DNA of 64,000 nucleotides, from the NCBI GenBank assembly GCA_021789605.1, contig JAJYJI010000004.1:49905-113904 (forward strand), read 5' to 3'. Every line of letters starts with the position of its first letter. The first letter of the stretch is position 1. The position numbers and the translations under genes are program-made. Origin of the DNA: a bacterium (GTDB lineage: Bacteria > SZUA-79 > Acidulodesulfobacterales > Acidulodesulfobacteraceae). Below, piece by piece: positions 48,651-56,050 of the stretch. The notes under the pieces were generated by a model. The model had not been told where the DNA came from and did not search any database. It saw nothing but the letters and a program-made list of their open reading frames with translations.

Positions 48651-49445
48651 TTGAAATCCCTAAATAAAATAAAAGAAATAAACGCCGATTTAAGCTTAAG
48701 GTCATTTACGGTTTTCTACAGGAACTTTCTGGTCTGGTTAAAATATTATAAGCCGGGCGTAATAGGCGATATTCTCGAACCCCTTTTATATCTTGCGGCG
48801 TTAGGGTTCGGCGTTGGAAAATTTATACACCGCATAGACGGCATGTCTTACGTCGAATATATAGTTCCGGGAATAATAGCGTCGTCTTCCATGTATGCCG
48901 CCGCATTCGAATCCACGTTCGGAGCATATACGCGAATGGTAACCGCAGGAATTTACGAAGCGATACTGCTTACGCCCGTGGGCATAGAAGATATAGTTTC
49001 CGGCGAGATTTTATGGGGTACGGCAAAGGCGTTTATGAGCGGCGCGACTGTTTTAATAATAGGGGCGGTTTTCGGCTGGATATCTTCCCCTTACGCTCTC
49101 TTAATTCCGATTATTATTTTATTAAACGGCTTCTTATTCGCTTCCCTTTCGCTGTTAATAACCTCTTTCTCGCCGTCTTACGATTTTTTTTCATATTACT
49201 TTACCATAGCGATATCGACCATGTTCCTTTTTTCCGGAGTATTTTATCCTGTTTCTTCGCTTCCCCGCTTTATAGGATATTTCGTTTATATTATGCCTCT
49301 GTATTATACTGTTAGCATAATAAGAATGCTATCGGAAGGCGATATAGGCATACTAATACCAATTTATTCCATAATAATAATATTATTCATTCTCATATTC
49401 TTTTACGCTTCCGTTATTTCTATAAGAAAAAGAATAATAAAATAG
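48651..49445 (+). CDS. ABC-2 type permease (NodJ/DrrB-like)
   Basis: 264-aa membrane protein with about six helices, cognate to the preceding ATPase. It starts with TTG directly at the end of the ATPase gene. YVEYIVPGIIASSSMYAAAFESTFGAYTRM and FSGVFYPVSSLP are typical of ABC-2 permeases. The last codons and the stop lie in a 30-bp tandem repeat (see 49426-49485). Substrate unknown. Confidence 0.9.
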   Translation: MKSLNKIKEINADLSLRSFTVFYRNFLVWLKYYKPGVIGDILEPLLYLAALGFGVGKFIHRIDGMSYVEYIVPGIIASSSMYAAAFESTFGAYTRMVTAGIYEAILLTPVGIEDIVSGEILWGTAKAFMSGATVLIIGAVFGWISSPYALLIPIIILLNGFLFASLSLLITSFSPSYDFFSYYFTIAISTMFLFSGVFYPVSSLPRFIGYFVYIMPLYYTVSIIRMLSEGDIGILIPIYSIIIILFILIFFYASVISIRKRIIK

Positions 49446-49485
49446 GCCGTTTCATAAAAAAGAATAATAAAATAGGCCGTTTCAT
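49426..49485. repeat. 30-bp tandem duplication at the 3' end of the permease gene
   Basis: Two almost identical copies of a 30-base unit containing AATAATAAAATAGGCCGTTT lie head to tail. The first contains the last codons and stop of the ABC permease; the second lies after the stop. It looks like a recent slippage or duplication. Confidence 0.85.
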
Positions 49486-49517
49486 ATGCCGAATTTCAAT
49501 AATGCCAATGCCGCGTC

Positions 49518-49670
49518 TTAAACGGCAATCGGAAAATCCATGCTAAGCCTTTTGAGAGCAGTCAGGCGCGTTTTAAAGCTTTCGGCGTTTAGGCTTTCGG
49601 CGTTTAGGCGGCTAATCCAGAAATCTAAATGCGGAAAATACATTCCTAAGCCGCCGGGGAGTGAAAACAT
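49518..49670 (-). other. Possible gene remnant with a 15-bp tandem repeat
   Basis: The 248-base gap between the ABC permease and dcd contains a 50-codon minus-strand frame. It has no ribosome site and runs open into dcd in its own frame. It includes two copies of CTTTCGGCGTTTAGG (49580-49609 region), giving a repeated LNAES in translation. The composition is protein-like but the start is unsupported. It may be the tail of a decayed gene. No product recognised. Confidence 0.25.
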
Positions 49671-49693
49671 TGCAGGCGTTGTCGCCAAGGGCT

Positions 49694-50239
49694 TTACAGG
49701 CGCGGAAGGGTTATGCCGACCTGAGACTGATATTTCCCTTTTTTATCTTTATAGGATATGCGCGGCTCTTCCCCTTCAAAAAAAAGGACCTGCGCGATAC
49801 CCTCGTTGGCGTAAATTTTAGCGGGAAGCGGCGTGGTATTGGAAATCTCCAGCGTTACGTATCCCTCCCATTCCGGTTCGAACGGAGTAACGTTTACTAC
49901 TATTCCGCATCTCGCATAAGTTGATTTTCCGACGCAAATGGTTAAAACGTTCCTCGGAATTTTAAAATATTCCACCGACCTGCCAAGGGCAAAAGAATTT
50001 GGAGGAATGATGCATATATCGGATATTAAATCTATAAAAGATTTGGTATCGAATTTTTTGGGGTCCACCACCGTATTGTTTATGTTCGTAAATATCTTAA
50101 ACTCGTTAGATATCCTTAAATCGTAGCCGTAAGAAGAAACGCCGTAAGATATAACGCCGTCCCTGACCTGAGAGTTTTCAAAGGGGCTTATCATGCCGTC
50201 TTTCGCCATTTTTTCTATCCATTTGTCGTTTTTAATCAT
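49694..50239 (-). CDS. dcd: dCTP deaminase
   Basis: Supplies dUTP for thymidylate synthesis. The 181 aa carry the diagnostic [36 protein letters not shown], including the catalytic Glu, and the C-terminal Gln/Gly-rich tail ([11 protein letters not shown]). Whether it is monofunctional or also hydrolyses dUTP cannot be told from this. It lies 37 bases after the LOG-family gene. Confidence 0.95.
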   Translation of the reverse strand: MIKNDKWIEKMAKDGMISPFENSQVRDGVISYGVSSYGYDLRISNEFKIFTNINNTVVDPKKFDTKSFIDLISDICIIPPNSFALGRSVEYFKIPRNVLTICVGKSTYARCGIVVNVTPFEPEWEGYVTLEISNTTPLPAKIYANEGIAQVLFFEGEEPRISYKDKKGKYQSQVGITLPRL

Positions 50240-50276
50240 AATTTTTAACGTTTTGGTTTGGACCGTTTTAAGGATT

Positions 50277-50960
50277 TTATAAATTAAAATTTAAAATATA
50301 ATTTATTATTTCGTCTATATCGTCTATGACCTTAAGGATTTCGAAATCTTTCCCCGAAATAAAGGAATTATGGAGCGTATTGCTTTTAATCCAATCTATT
50401 AAACCGTTCCAGTAGTATGAGCCGTATAAAATTACGGGAAAGGGCTTTGTTTTGCCTGTTTGAATTAATTCTACGGTTTCAAAAAGTTCGTCAAGCGTTC
50501 CGAAACCTCCGGGCATCATTATATATGCCGAAGCGTATCTGACGAGCATGACCTTTCTGACGAAAAAATACCTGAATTCAAGCGTAACGTCGGCAAACCT
50601 GTTAAGAGTCTGCTCGTGAGGAAGTTTAATATTCAGCCCCACCGAACTCACGTTTAAATTATACCGTTCTTTTGCTTCCCTGCAGCCCCTGTTTGCGGCT
50701 TCCATGACCCCGGGGCCGCCGCCGGAAATGATGGAAAAACCTTTCAACGCCAATTTATAGGCTATTTCCTCGGTATTTTTATAGACGGGGTCGTCTTCTT
50801 TGACTCTTGCGCTTCCATATATGGTTACGGCGGGACATATGGACGGCAGAATGTCGAAGCCGTCGACGAATTCCCCGATAATCCTGAAAAGGCGCCATGG
50901 CTCGGATTTATCTAAAGAATTGAGTTCATATCCTTTTATATTTTCTCGCTTAATAGGCAT
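50277..50960 (-). CDS. LOG-family nucleotide phosphoribohydrolase-like protein
   Basis: Member of the LOG/TIGR00730 family (once called lysine-decarboxylase-like), whose characterised members cleave cytokinin or purine nucleotide monophosphates. The motifs [14 protein letters not shown] and [13 protein letters not shown] are both present. The start chosen is the ATG at 50958-50960, giving 227 aa from MPIKREN; the open frame reaches 51023 but the extra leader is not conserved-looking. No good ribosome site is visible for either start. Confidence 0.85.
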   Translation of the reverse strand: MPIKRENIKGYELNSLDKSEPWRLFRIIGEFVDGFDILPSICPAVTIYGSARVKEDDPVYKNTEEIAYKLALKGFSIISGGGPGVMEAANRGCREAKERYNLNVSSVGLNIKLPHEQTLNRFADVTLEFRYFFVRKVMLVRYASAYIMMPGGFGTLDELFETVELIQTGKTKPFPVILYGSYYWNGLIDWIKSNTLHNSFISGKDFEILKVIDDIDEIINYILNFNL

Positions 50961-51021
50961 ATTTAAGGAGTTTAATGAAACATAAACAATACATTTACAG
51001 GCTAAATATCGGAAATACGGC

Positions 51022-51058
51022 AAAAACGATAGAGGAGAATATTTTCATCCCCTCTATC
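51022..51058 (-). terminator. Rho-independent terminator after the small ORF
   Basis: GATAGAGG (51028-51035) pairs with CCTCTATC (51051-51058), and GTTTTTG follows on the minus strand. It lies 18 bases after the stop of the 50-aa frame at 51076-51228 and ends the transcript that carries ferredoxin. Confidence 0.8.
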
Positions 51059-51075
51059 AGTAAACTATCGCGCTC

Positions 51076-51228
51076 TTACGAGCTAAGCTTCATTCTATCC
51101 GCAACAACCTCTATGATTTGCCTGTCATATTTTTCTGCAAAAAAGACATGCTTTTTAAACGCAGAAAAATATATCCCATCTTGCATATTATCGTTTACGC
51201 GCTCATAAACCCGCTGCCGTTTATGCAA
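51076..51228 (-). CDS. Probable small protein (50 aa), unknown function
   Basis: Short frame directly downstream of ferredoxin and directly before a terminator. From a TTG at 51226-51228 it encodes 50 residues with ordinary protein composition, including NDNMQDGIYFSAFKKHVF and EKYDRQIIEVVADRMK, without low-complexity sequence. An internal ATG at 51184-51186 would give 36 aa. AGGAAAG lies about 13 bases before the TTG, further than ideal. It is in the same frame as ferredoxin after that gene's TAA. Placement between gene and terminator is the best argument that it is real. No family recognised. Confidence 0.45.
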   Translation of the reverse strand: MHKRQRVYERVNDNMQDGIYFSAFKKHVFFAEKYDRQIIEVVADRMKLSS

Positions 51229-51258
51229 ACGATAATGAGGGGCTTTCCTGCGGTTAAG

Positions 51259-51522
51259 TTAAAACTTCCAGTCTTTTTTATCCGGGTGCGCTTTCATCGC
51301 TTTCTGTTTAAGCTCTTCCTTGGATTCTTTGCGGTTTTCGTCCGGTATGCAGCAATCTACGGGACAAACGGAAGCGCATTGCTGTGTATCGAAATATCCG
51401 AAACATTCCGTGCAAAGATTCGGGTCTATAATATATATATCCCCTTCGGCAATAGCGTTATTAGGACATTCGGGAATACAAACCCCGCAAGCTATACATT
51501 CATCGGTAATAATAAAAGCCAT
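51259..51522 (-). CDS. 2[4Fe-4S] ferredoxin, Allochromatium type
   Basis: 87-aa ferredoxin. First cluster motif [12 protein letters not shown]; second motif CTEC followed by an insertion (FGYFDTQQ) and CASVCPVDC. This is the long-loop arrangement of the Allochromatium/YfhL-type ferredoxins, known for low-potential clusters. A C-terminal helix rich in Lys and Glu follows. GGAGG precedes the ATG. It is a plausible partner for the IorAB-like or activase proteins, but nothing links it directly. Confidence 0.93.
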   Translation of the reverse strand: MAFIITDECIACGVCIPECPNNAIAEGDIYIIDPNLCTECFGYFDTQQCASVCPVDCCIPDENRKESKEELKQKAMKAHPDKKDWKF

Positions 51523-51597
51523 GACAAACCTCCTTGAATTGGTTTTTTAGTTTTGTTTTTTTAATTATTTGTTTTTATTGTTGCTTATTTTTAAAAA

Positions 51598-52899
51598 TCA
51601 ACTTAACCTGCTTCCGGCTCCTTTAAAAGCTTTAAGCCCTTTATATGCTGAATTGGAGCCTAATTCCTCTTCAATCTGCAAAAGCCTGTTATATTTTGCC
51701 ACCCTTTCGGAACGGGCGGGAGCGCCTGTTTTAATTAATCCAGAGTTTACGGCAACAGATAAGTCGGCAATGAAAGTATCTTCGGTTTCCCCGGACCTGT
51801 GGGAAATTACCGCGCTCATATTATTTTTCTGGGTTAGCTCGACGGCATCTAGCGTTTGGGACAAAGAGCCTATCTGGTTCAGTTTTATTAGAACGGAGTT
51901 TATCGAACGCGAATCGATAGCCCTGGAGATGCGGTTTGGATTTGTTACGGTCAAATCGTCTCCTACTATCTGGACCTTGTCCCCTATTTCTTTAAGCAAA
52001 AGCGAAAAACCGTTGAAATCGTCCTGCGCCATACCGTCTTCTATGGATATAATAGGGAATCTTTCTACGTAACCTGCATACATCGCGACCATTTCGTCCG
52101 CTTCCAGCACGGTTTTTTTGCCGGCTTCTTTTAGAATATATTTGCCGTTTGCATAAAACTCGCTTGCGGCGGGGTCGAGCGCTATGAAAATATCTTTTCC
52201 GGGTTGATATCTCGCTTTTTCTATGGCTTCCATTATAAGGACTATGGCTTCCATATTATTCTGAAGCTGAGGGGCGAATCCTCCTTCGTCGCCGACCGCC
52301 GTGGGCATATTTTTGTCGTCCAATACTTTTTTTAATTTTTGATATACTTCCGCTCCCATCCTGAGAGCCTCTTCAAAAGATTTTGCTCCGGCCGGCACTA
52401 TCATGAATTCTTGGAAATCGAGCATATTATTGGCATGCTTCCCTCCGTTCAATATATTCATCATGGGAACGGGTAAAACATGGGCATTTAAACCGCCTAA
52501 GTAGCGGTAAACCGGAATTTCCAGCTCATTGGCGGAAGCAACCGCCGCCGCCAATGAAACGGCTAAAATTGCGTTTGCTCCCAGATTGGATTTGTTCTGG
52601 GTGCCGTCGAGATTCATCATTATATCGTCTATAAGTCTTTGAGAATAACTGTCTATGCCGCTTAAAGATTTAGATATGATATCGTTAATGGCCTCTATGG
52701 CCGAATTGACGGATTTTCCGCCGTAAAGGGAACTGTCGTTATCCCTTTTTTCGTAAGCCTCGTACTCGCCGGTTGATGCCCCCGACGGAACGCTGGCTGT
52801 CCCGCTCATCCCGCTCTCCAAAGAAACTTTTACGCTGATAGTCGGATTCCCTCTCGAGTCTAAAATCTGCCTGCCTTTTATATCGACAATTTCACTCAT
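51598..52899 (-). CDS. eno: Enolase
   Basis: Glycolytic/gluconeogenic 2-phosphoglycerate dehydratase. The 433 aa include [18 protein letters not shown] at the N-terminus, [19 protein letters not shown], and [10 protein letters not shown] with the family's catalytic and Mg-binding residues. It lies 75 bases upstream of ferredoxin. With ppdK and the phosphoglucomutase it fits a gluconeogenic carbon flow. Confidence 0.98.
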   Translation of the reverse strand: MSEIVDIKGRQILDSRGNPTISVKVSLESGMSGTASVPSGASTGEYEAYEKRDNDSSLYGGKSVNSAIEAINDIISKSLSGIDSYSQRLIDDIMMNLDGTQNKSNLGANAILAVSLAAAVASANELEIPVYRYLGGLNAHVLPVPMMNILNGGKHANNMLDFQEFMIVPAGAKSFEEALRMGAEVYQKLKKVLDDKNMPTAVGDEGGFAPQLQNNMEAIVLIMEAIEKARYQPGKDIFIALDPAASEFYANGKYILKEAGKKTVLEADEMVAMYAGYVERFPIISIEDGMAQDDFNGFSLLLKEIGDKVQIVGDDLTVTNPNRISRAIDSRSINSVLIKLNQIGSLSQTLDAVELTQKNNMSAVISHRSGETEDTFIADLSVAVNSGLIKTGAPARSERVAKYNRLLQIEEELGSNSAYKGLKAFKGAGSRLS

Positions 52900-52993
52900 T
52901 GCGGATAGCCCTCTAAAAATAAAAATATTAGTTAAATAAATAATTTTGATATTATAACATTTTTTTTTATTTCAAAAATAGATTTTTTTATGT

Positions 52994-53151
52994 CCTTGAA
53001 CCCGCGTTAGAAATTTTATTTCCAGATTTTCCCCTAGCGGGAACGGCGGCGGATTTTAACTTTTAGCTTAAACTGTACAATCCCTAGAACCCGGAATCCG
53101 GTATTTGCATGGAATAAAAAGAGCAAAATATTTTCTAGCGCGGGTTCAAGG
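52994..53151. repeat. 158-bp element bounded by 20-bp inverted repeats (MITE-like or giant hairpin)
   Basis: The arm at 52994-53013 begins CCTTGAACCCGCG. Its complement at 53132-53151 matches 19 of 20 bases. The arms continue as weaker inward complementarity (TTTTATTTCCA-like on both sides). The element starts 4 bases after the stop of the phosphoglucomutase gene and ends about 95 bases upstream of enolase. No target-site duplication is obvious and no ORF lies inside. Confidence 0.65.
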
Positions 53152-53155
53152 CGTC

Positions 53156-54652
53156 TTATAGATTATCCATCTCTTCCTTTGCTTTATTAATTAATAAATC
53201 CGTTTTCTCTGCGTCTTTACTTTCGGCGTAAATCCTTAAAACCGGCTCTGTTCCAGAAGGTCTCACCAAAAGCCACGAATCGTCGTCATATTCAAATTTG
53301 AATCCGTCTATTAAGTTAGACGATATTAAATTCTTTTTTAACGGTATTTTAAAATTGCCGGTTTTTAGGCTGTTTATTAACCGCGCTTTTTTTCCTTCCT
53401 CCAAATGCAAATCTTCCCTTTTGTATGAATAAGGATAATGTCCGTTAAATATATCGATTAAAATTTCGTTTAAGTTTTTCCGGTTTGCGAGCATGATTTT
53501 AAGCAGCATTAATGCGTTAAGAATGCCGTCCCTTTCCGGCAGATGCGACGTTATGCCTATTCCCCCCGATTCTTCGCCGCCTAAAAATACGCCGTCCTTT
53601 TCTTTTATCATTAGGGCGGCGATGTTTTTGAATCCAATGGGCGTTTCTAACAATTTTATTTCATGCTTCTTACAAATATAGTCGATGGATTTGGACACTG
53701 AAACGGTTTTAACGACGCTTCCCGAATAACCTTCCTTTATAAGATAACTTAAAATTATCGAAAATATTTTATGCGAATCGATAAAATTGCCTTCGAAATC
53801 CACGGCGCCTATCCTATCGGCGTCGCCGTCTGTAGCAAAACCAACGGCAAACTTATTTTTAAATCCTCTTTTTCTTAAAATCGATTTTAGTTTGACTAAA
53901 TTTTTATCTATTGGTTCTGGATTTAATCCAGGAAAAGACGGGTTAACCGTATTATTTATTAAACCGTGTTTTATAGAAAACTTTTTTAACACGGAAGACA
54001 GATATCCTATGCCGGAACCGAACATAGGGTCTATAACGACGTCTAACGATTTTAATACATTTTCGTCCGCGTTCGGTACGATTTTATCTAATCCGGTAAA
54101 ACCGATTAAATGTTCAATGTAGCTTTTTTTAAAATCAGCATATTTAAAACGGTTATTGCCGCCGGGGCAGGCGCATTGATATAATGCGGCAGGCGCGACG
54201 TAATAGCTTTTTCCCGTCCTTTCTTTATCGAAATCAGCGTCGTTTGCAATTTTTTCTATTTTTCTTATGTCGGATTCGAGCATGGAACCGCCAAACGCGT
54301 TTTTAAATTTTAATCCGTTGAACATAAAAGGATTATGGCTTGCGGTGAGCATTATGCCGGCGGCGCATTCTTTATTCTTGACAAAATAAGATAAAACGGG
54401 GGAGGGGCAGAAATTATCGCTCAATATGACGTTCATTCCTTTAGAAACAAGGGCTTCTGCGGCGGCAAGAGCGAATTCTTTAGATAAAAATCTCGTATCG
54501 TAACCTACGGCTACGGTTTTAGGCGAGCCGTCTTCCAGAAATTCAGCCAGCGATAAACTTATTCTGTTGACTATATCGAAGGTAAAATTATCGCCTATAA
54601 TTCCTCTGAAGCCGTCGGTGCCAAATTTAATGGATACGGGAACTGAAATCAT
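53156..54652 (-). CDS. Phosphoglucomutase / phosphomannomutase
   Basis: Alpha-D-phosphohexomutase of 498 aa. Phosphoserine loop TASHNPFMFNGLKF, metal loop DGDADRIG, sugar loop GGEESGGIG, and phosphate-binding loop RPSGTEPVLRIYAES are all present in order. It interconverts hexose 1- and 6-phosphates; glucose or mannose specificity cannot be told. The Tn7-like element begins within about 130 bases upstream of its start, so its promoter region may have been altered by the insertion. Confidence 0.93.
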   Translation of the reverse strand: MISVPVSIKFGTDGFRGIIGDNFTFDIVNRISLSLAEFLEDGSPKTVAVGYDTRFLSKEFALAAAEALVSKGMNVILSDNFCPSPVLSYFVKNKECAAGIMLTASHNPFMFNGLKFKNAFGGSMLESDIRKIEKIANDADFDKERTGKSYYVAPAALYQCACPGGNNRFKYADFKKSYIEHLIGFTGLDKIVPNADENVLKSLDVVIDPMFGSGIGYLSSVLKKFSIKHGLINNTVNPSFPGLNPEPIDKNLVKLKSILRKRGFKNKFAVGFATDGDADRIGAVDFEGNFIDSHKIFSIILSYLIKEGYSGSVVKTVSVSKSIDYICKKHEIKLLETPIGFKNIAALMIKEKDGVFLGGEESGGIGITSHLPERDGILNALMLLKIMLANRKNLNEILIDIFNGHYPYSYKREDLHLEEGKKARLINSLKTGNFKIPLKKNLISSNLIDGFKFEYDDDSWLLVRPSGTEPVLRIYAESKDAEKTDLLINKAKEEMDNL

Positions 54653-54790
54653 TTAAAATACAATATTGCGGTATGGTAAAATTGTTATTAATTAAAAAAT
54701 AAAATATATGAGATTATAGCAGATTATAAATATGTTTTGCATAAAAACCTTTGGTTTGTTAATAAATAAAAGCAAAATGACAAATTAAAT

Positions 54791-54932
54791 AGTTTCATTA
54801 TCTTTTGCAGAGTATCATTAACTTTTGTAACTTACAAGAGCTGTAAGTTTCAATAGTAATTGATACCATCCTTTTAATTTTTCCCCCATTTTATCATATT
54901 TTTTAATCTTTGACATTACAAAATATAATGAT
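54791..54932 (+). repeat. Candidate TnsB-binding repeats at the left end
   Basis: The 379-base gap before tnsA has no gene. Two 20-base direct repeats abut at 54791-54810 and 54811-54830 (AGTTTCATTATCTTTTGCAG and AGTATCATTAACTTTTGTAA, 16 of 20 identical). A third copy lies inverted at 54908-54932 (19 of 25 identical to the extended second copy). A CTTAC/GTAAG hairpin is at 54831-54847. Tn7-family ends carry several spaced 20-22-bp TnsB sites, which is what this resembles. Confidence 0.6.
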
Positions 54933-55031
54933 AATATCATAATAAAAATTGAAAATGCCTTGACTATTATAAAATTAAATGATACTATCTTACCAAGAGT
55001 CTAATTTAATTAACCTAACCGGTGAGTTAAA

Positions 55032-55682
55032 ATGCTCAAGGCAAGAAAGATTCCCGTCCAGACAAGGTCCGTAGCCGGATACTTCTACAGCCTCAAGAAC
55101 GGAAGAAACGTGGAATTCGAGTCCCAGCTCGAAAAGAAGTTCTTCCTCTCCTTCGAATTCGACGACAGCATCGAAAAATATCAGGAACAGCCCGTAAAAA
55201 TAGACGCTATATTAAGCGGAAGAAAAATATCCTACTTCCCGGACTGCCTCGTATGGTTCAAACCCGAACTGAACGCCGTGCCCCTGCTGATTGAAATAAA
55301 ATACATGAAGGAAGTAATCGAAAAAAAGGAAAAGATAGCCAACAAGGCAAGGGCCGTTTCCGCATACGCGAGGGAAAACGGCATGGCTTTCAAGATACTC
55401 ACCGACAGGAGGATAAACGAAACGTACATGGACAATATAAAATTCCTTTACAGGTACTGGCAGAAGCCGAAGGCGGCGGACAAATACGAACGCAGGATAC
55501 TCTCCGTCCTGTCAGGCGGCGGCCTGAACGTGGCCGGAATCCTTGACCGGATATCTCCGGTACTCATGGAAAAAGCGGAAGCCCTCCCCGTAATATGGCA
55601 CCTGGTTTTTACGAAAAGGCTTGCCGCCAACCTTTATCTGCCGCTCACCAATTCCGCCTTTTTAGCGGTAAATAGCTCATAA
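55032..55682 (+). CDS. tnsA: TnsA-type transposon endonuclease
   Basis: Cuts the 5' ends of the transposon so that it moves by cut-and-paste. The 216-aa protein has the restriction-endonuclease-like core: E30 in VEFESQLE, D71 in YFPDCLVWF and E88-x-K90 in LIEIKYM, corresponding to the E-D-QxK site of Tn7 TnsA. A C-terminal winged-helix-like domain follows (about 150-216). It is a stand-alone gene, not fused to tnsB. GGTGAG precedes the ATG. A hairpin follows the stop, so it is probably not co-transcribed with tnsB. Confidence 0.92.
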   Translation: MLKARKIPVQTRSVAGYFYSLKNGRNVEFESQLEKKFFLSFEFDDSIEKYQEQPVKIDAILSGRKISYFPDCLVWFKPELNAVPLLIEIKYMKEVIEKKEKIANKARAVSAYARENGMAFKILTDRRINETYMDNIKFLYRYWQKPKAADKYERRILSVLSGGGLNVAGILDRISPVLMEKAEALPVIWHLVFTKRLAANLYLPLTNSAFLAVNSS

Positions 55683-55686
55683 AATA

Positions 55687-55727
55687 AATTCCCCGCCAAT
55701 TCTTCAAAGAACGAGCGGGGGTTAATT
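55687..55727. terminator. Bidirectional hairpin between tnsA and the small toxin-like gene
   Basis: CCCCGC (55691-55696) pairs with GCGGGG (55715-55720), extended by AATT outside and TTCTT/AAGAA inside. It lies 4 bases after the tnsA stop and 6 bases after the stop of the convergent minus-strand micro-ORF. T-tracts are short on both sides. Confidence 0.6.
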
Positions 55728-55732
55728 GCTTA

Positions 55733-55807
55733 TTATCCGCGCTTAATTAATTTTTCAATCAAATGCATAATAATAGCGATAATAAGGTCATAAATAATTT
55801 CATGCAT
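55733..55807 (-). CDS. Candidate type I toxin-like hydrophobic peptide (24 aa)
   Basis: Micro-ORF from ATG 55805-55807, preceded by AGAGG at 8 bases. The peptide is MHEIIYDL, a hydrophobic run IIAIIMHLI, and a cationic tail EKLIKRG: one short membrane segment with charged end, like Fst/Ldr-class toxins of type I systems. A longer frame to 55960 exists but lacks a ribosome site. The mRNA upstream has a sequence that can mask the ribosome site (see next entry). No homologue recognised by name; the call rests on architecture. Confidence 0.45.
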   Translation of the reverse strand: MHEIIYDLIIAIIMHLIEKLIKRG

Positions 55808-55955
55808 AATATTTACCTCTTTTAAAATAATCTGGTTTAGATTTCGAGATAACTCGAGCAGATTACACGATTGTTCTAAAAACCAATCTTGTCTTTTTGT
55901 TTTTTGCTTCTTATTACGTAAAACGATTCTCGATGTTAATAATAGAGGTAAATTT
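55808..55955 (-). promoter_or_regulatory. Self-masking 5' leader and possible antisense promoter of the toxin-like gene
   Basis: On the minus strand the start of the leader (55940-55955 region, ATTTACCTCTATTA) can pair with 13 of 14 bases around the ribosome site (TAAAAGAGGTAAAT, 55810-55823), about 120 bases downstream. Such long-range masking is typical of full-length type I toxin mRNAs. On the plus strand TTCAAT and GATAAT (55754-55759 and 55778-55783, 18 apart) form a weak promoter that would make an antisense RNA across the start codon and ribosome site. Confidence 0.4.
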
Positions 55956-55964
55956 GGCAATAAT

Positions 55965-55994
55965 TTGTAACCTATTAATTTTATTAGATATAAT
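55965..55994 (+). promoter_or_regulatory. Sigma70-type promoter of tnsB
   Basis: TTGTAA (55965-55970), 18 bases, then TATAAT (55989-55994), about 55 bases before the tnsB start. GTAACC (55967-55972) and GGTTAC (56013-56018) form an inverted pair around the -10, a possible operator. Confidence 0.6.
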
Positions 55995-56050
55995 AATCTA
56001 CAAAGGGAAACTGGTTACTAATTTACGGTAATGGAGAGAGGATAAAGATT

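Noticed and set aside
49540..49821. 93-aa plus-strand ORF
   Set aside because: Its second half is antisense to dcd and its first half is built on the 15-bp tandem repeat; no ribosome site.
50975..51208. 77-aa plus-strand ORF with an AAGGAG-like site
   Set aside because: Overlaps the terminator at 51022-51058 and the better minus-strand frame at 51076-51228; composition is not convincing.
53139..53151. tRNA T-arm-like sequence GCGGGTTCAAG
   Set aside because: No acceptor, D or anticodon stems around it; it is one arm of the inverted repeat.
55808..55960. N-terminal extension of the toxin-like ORF to 75 aa
   Set aside because: No ribosome site at the longer start, and the region has leader-like RNA pairing; the internal ATG has the good site.
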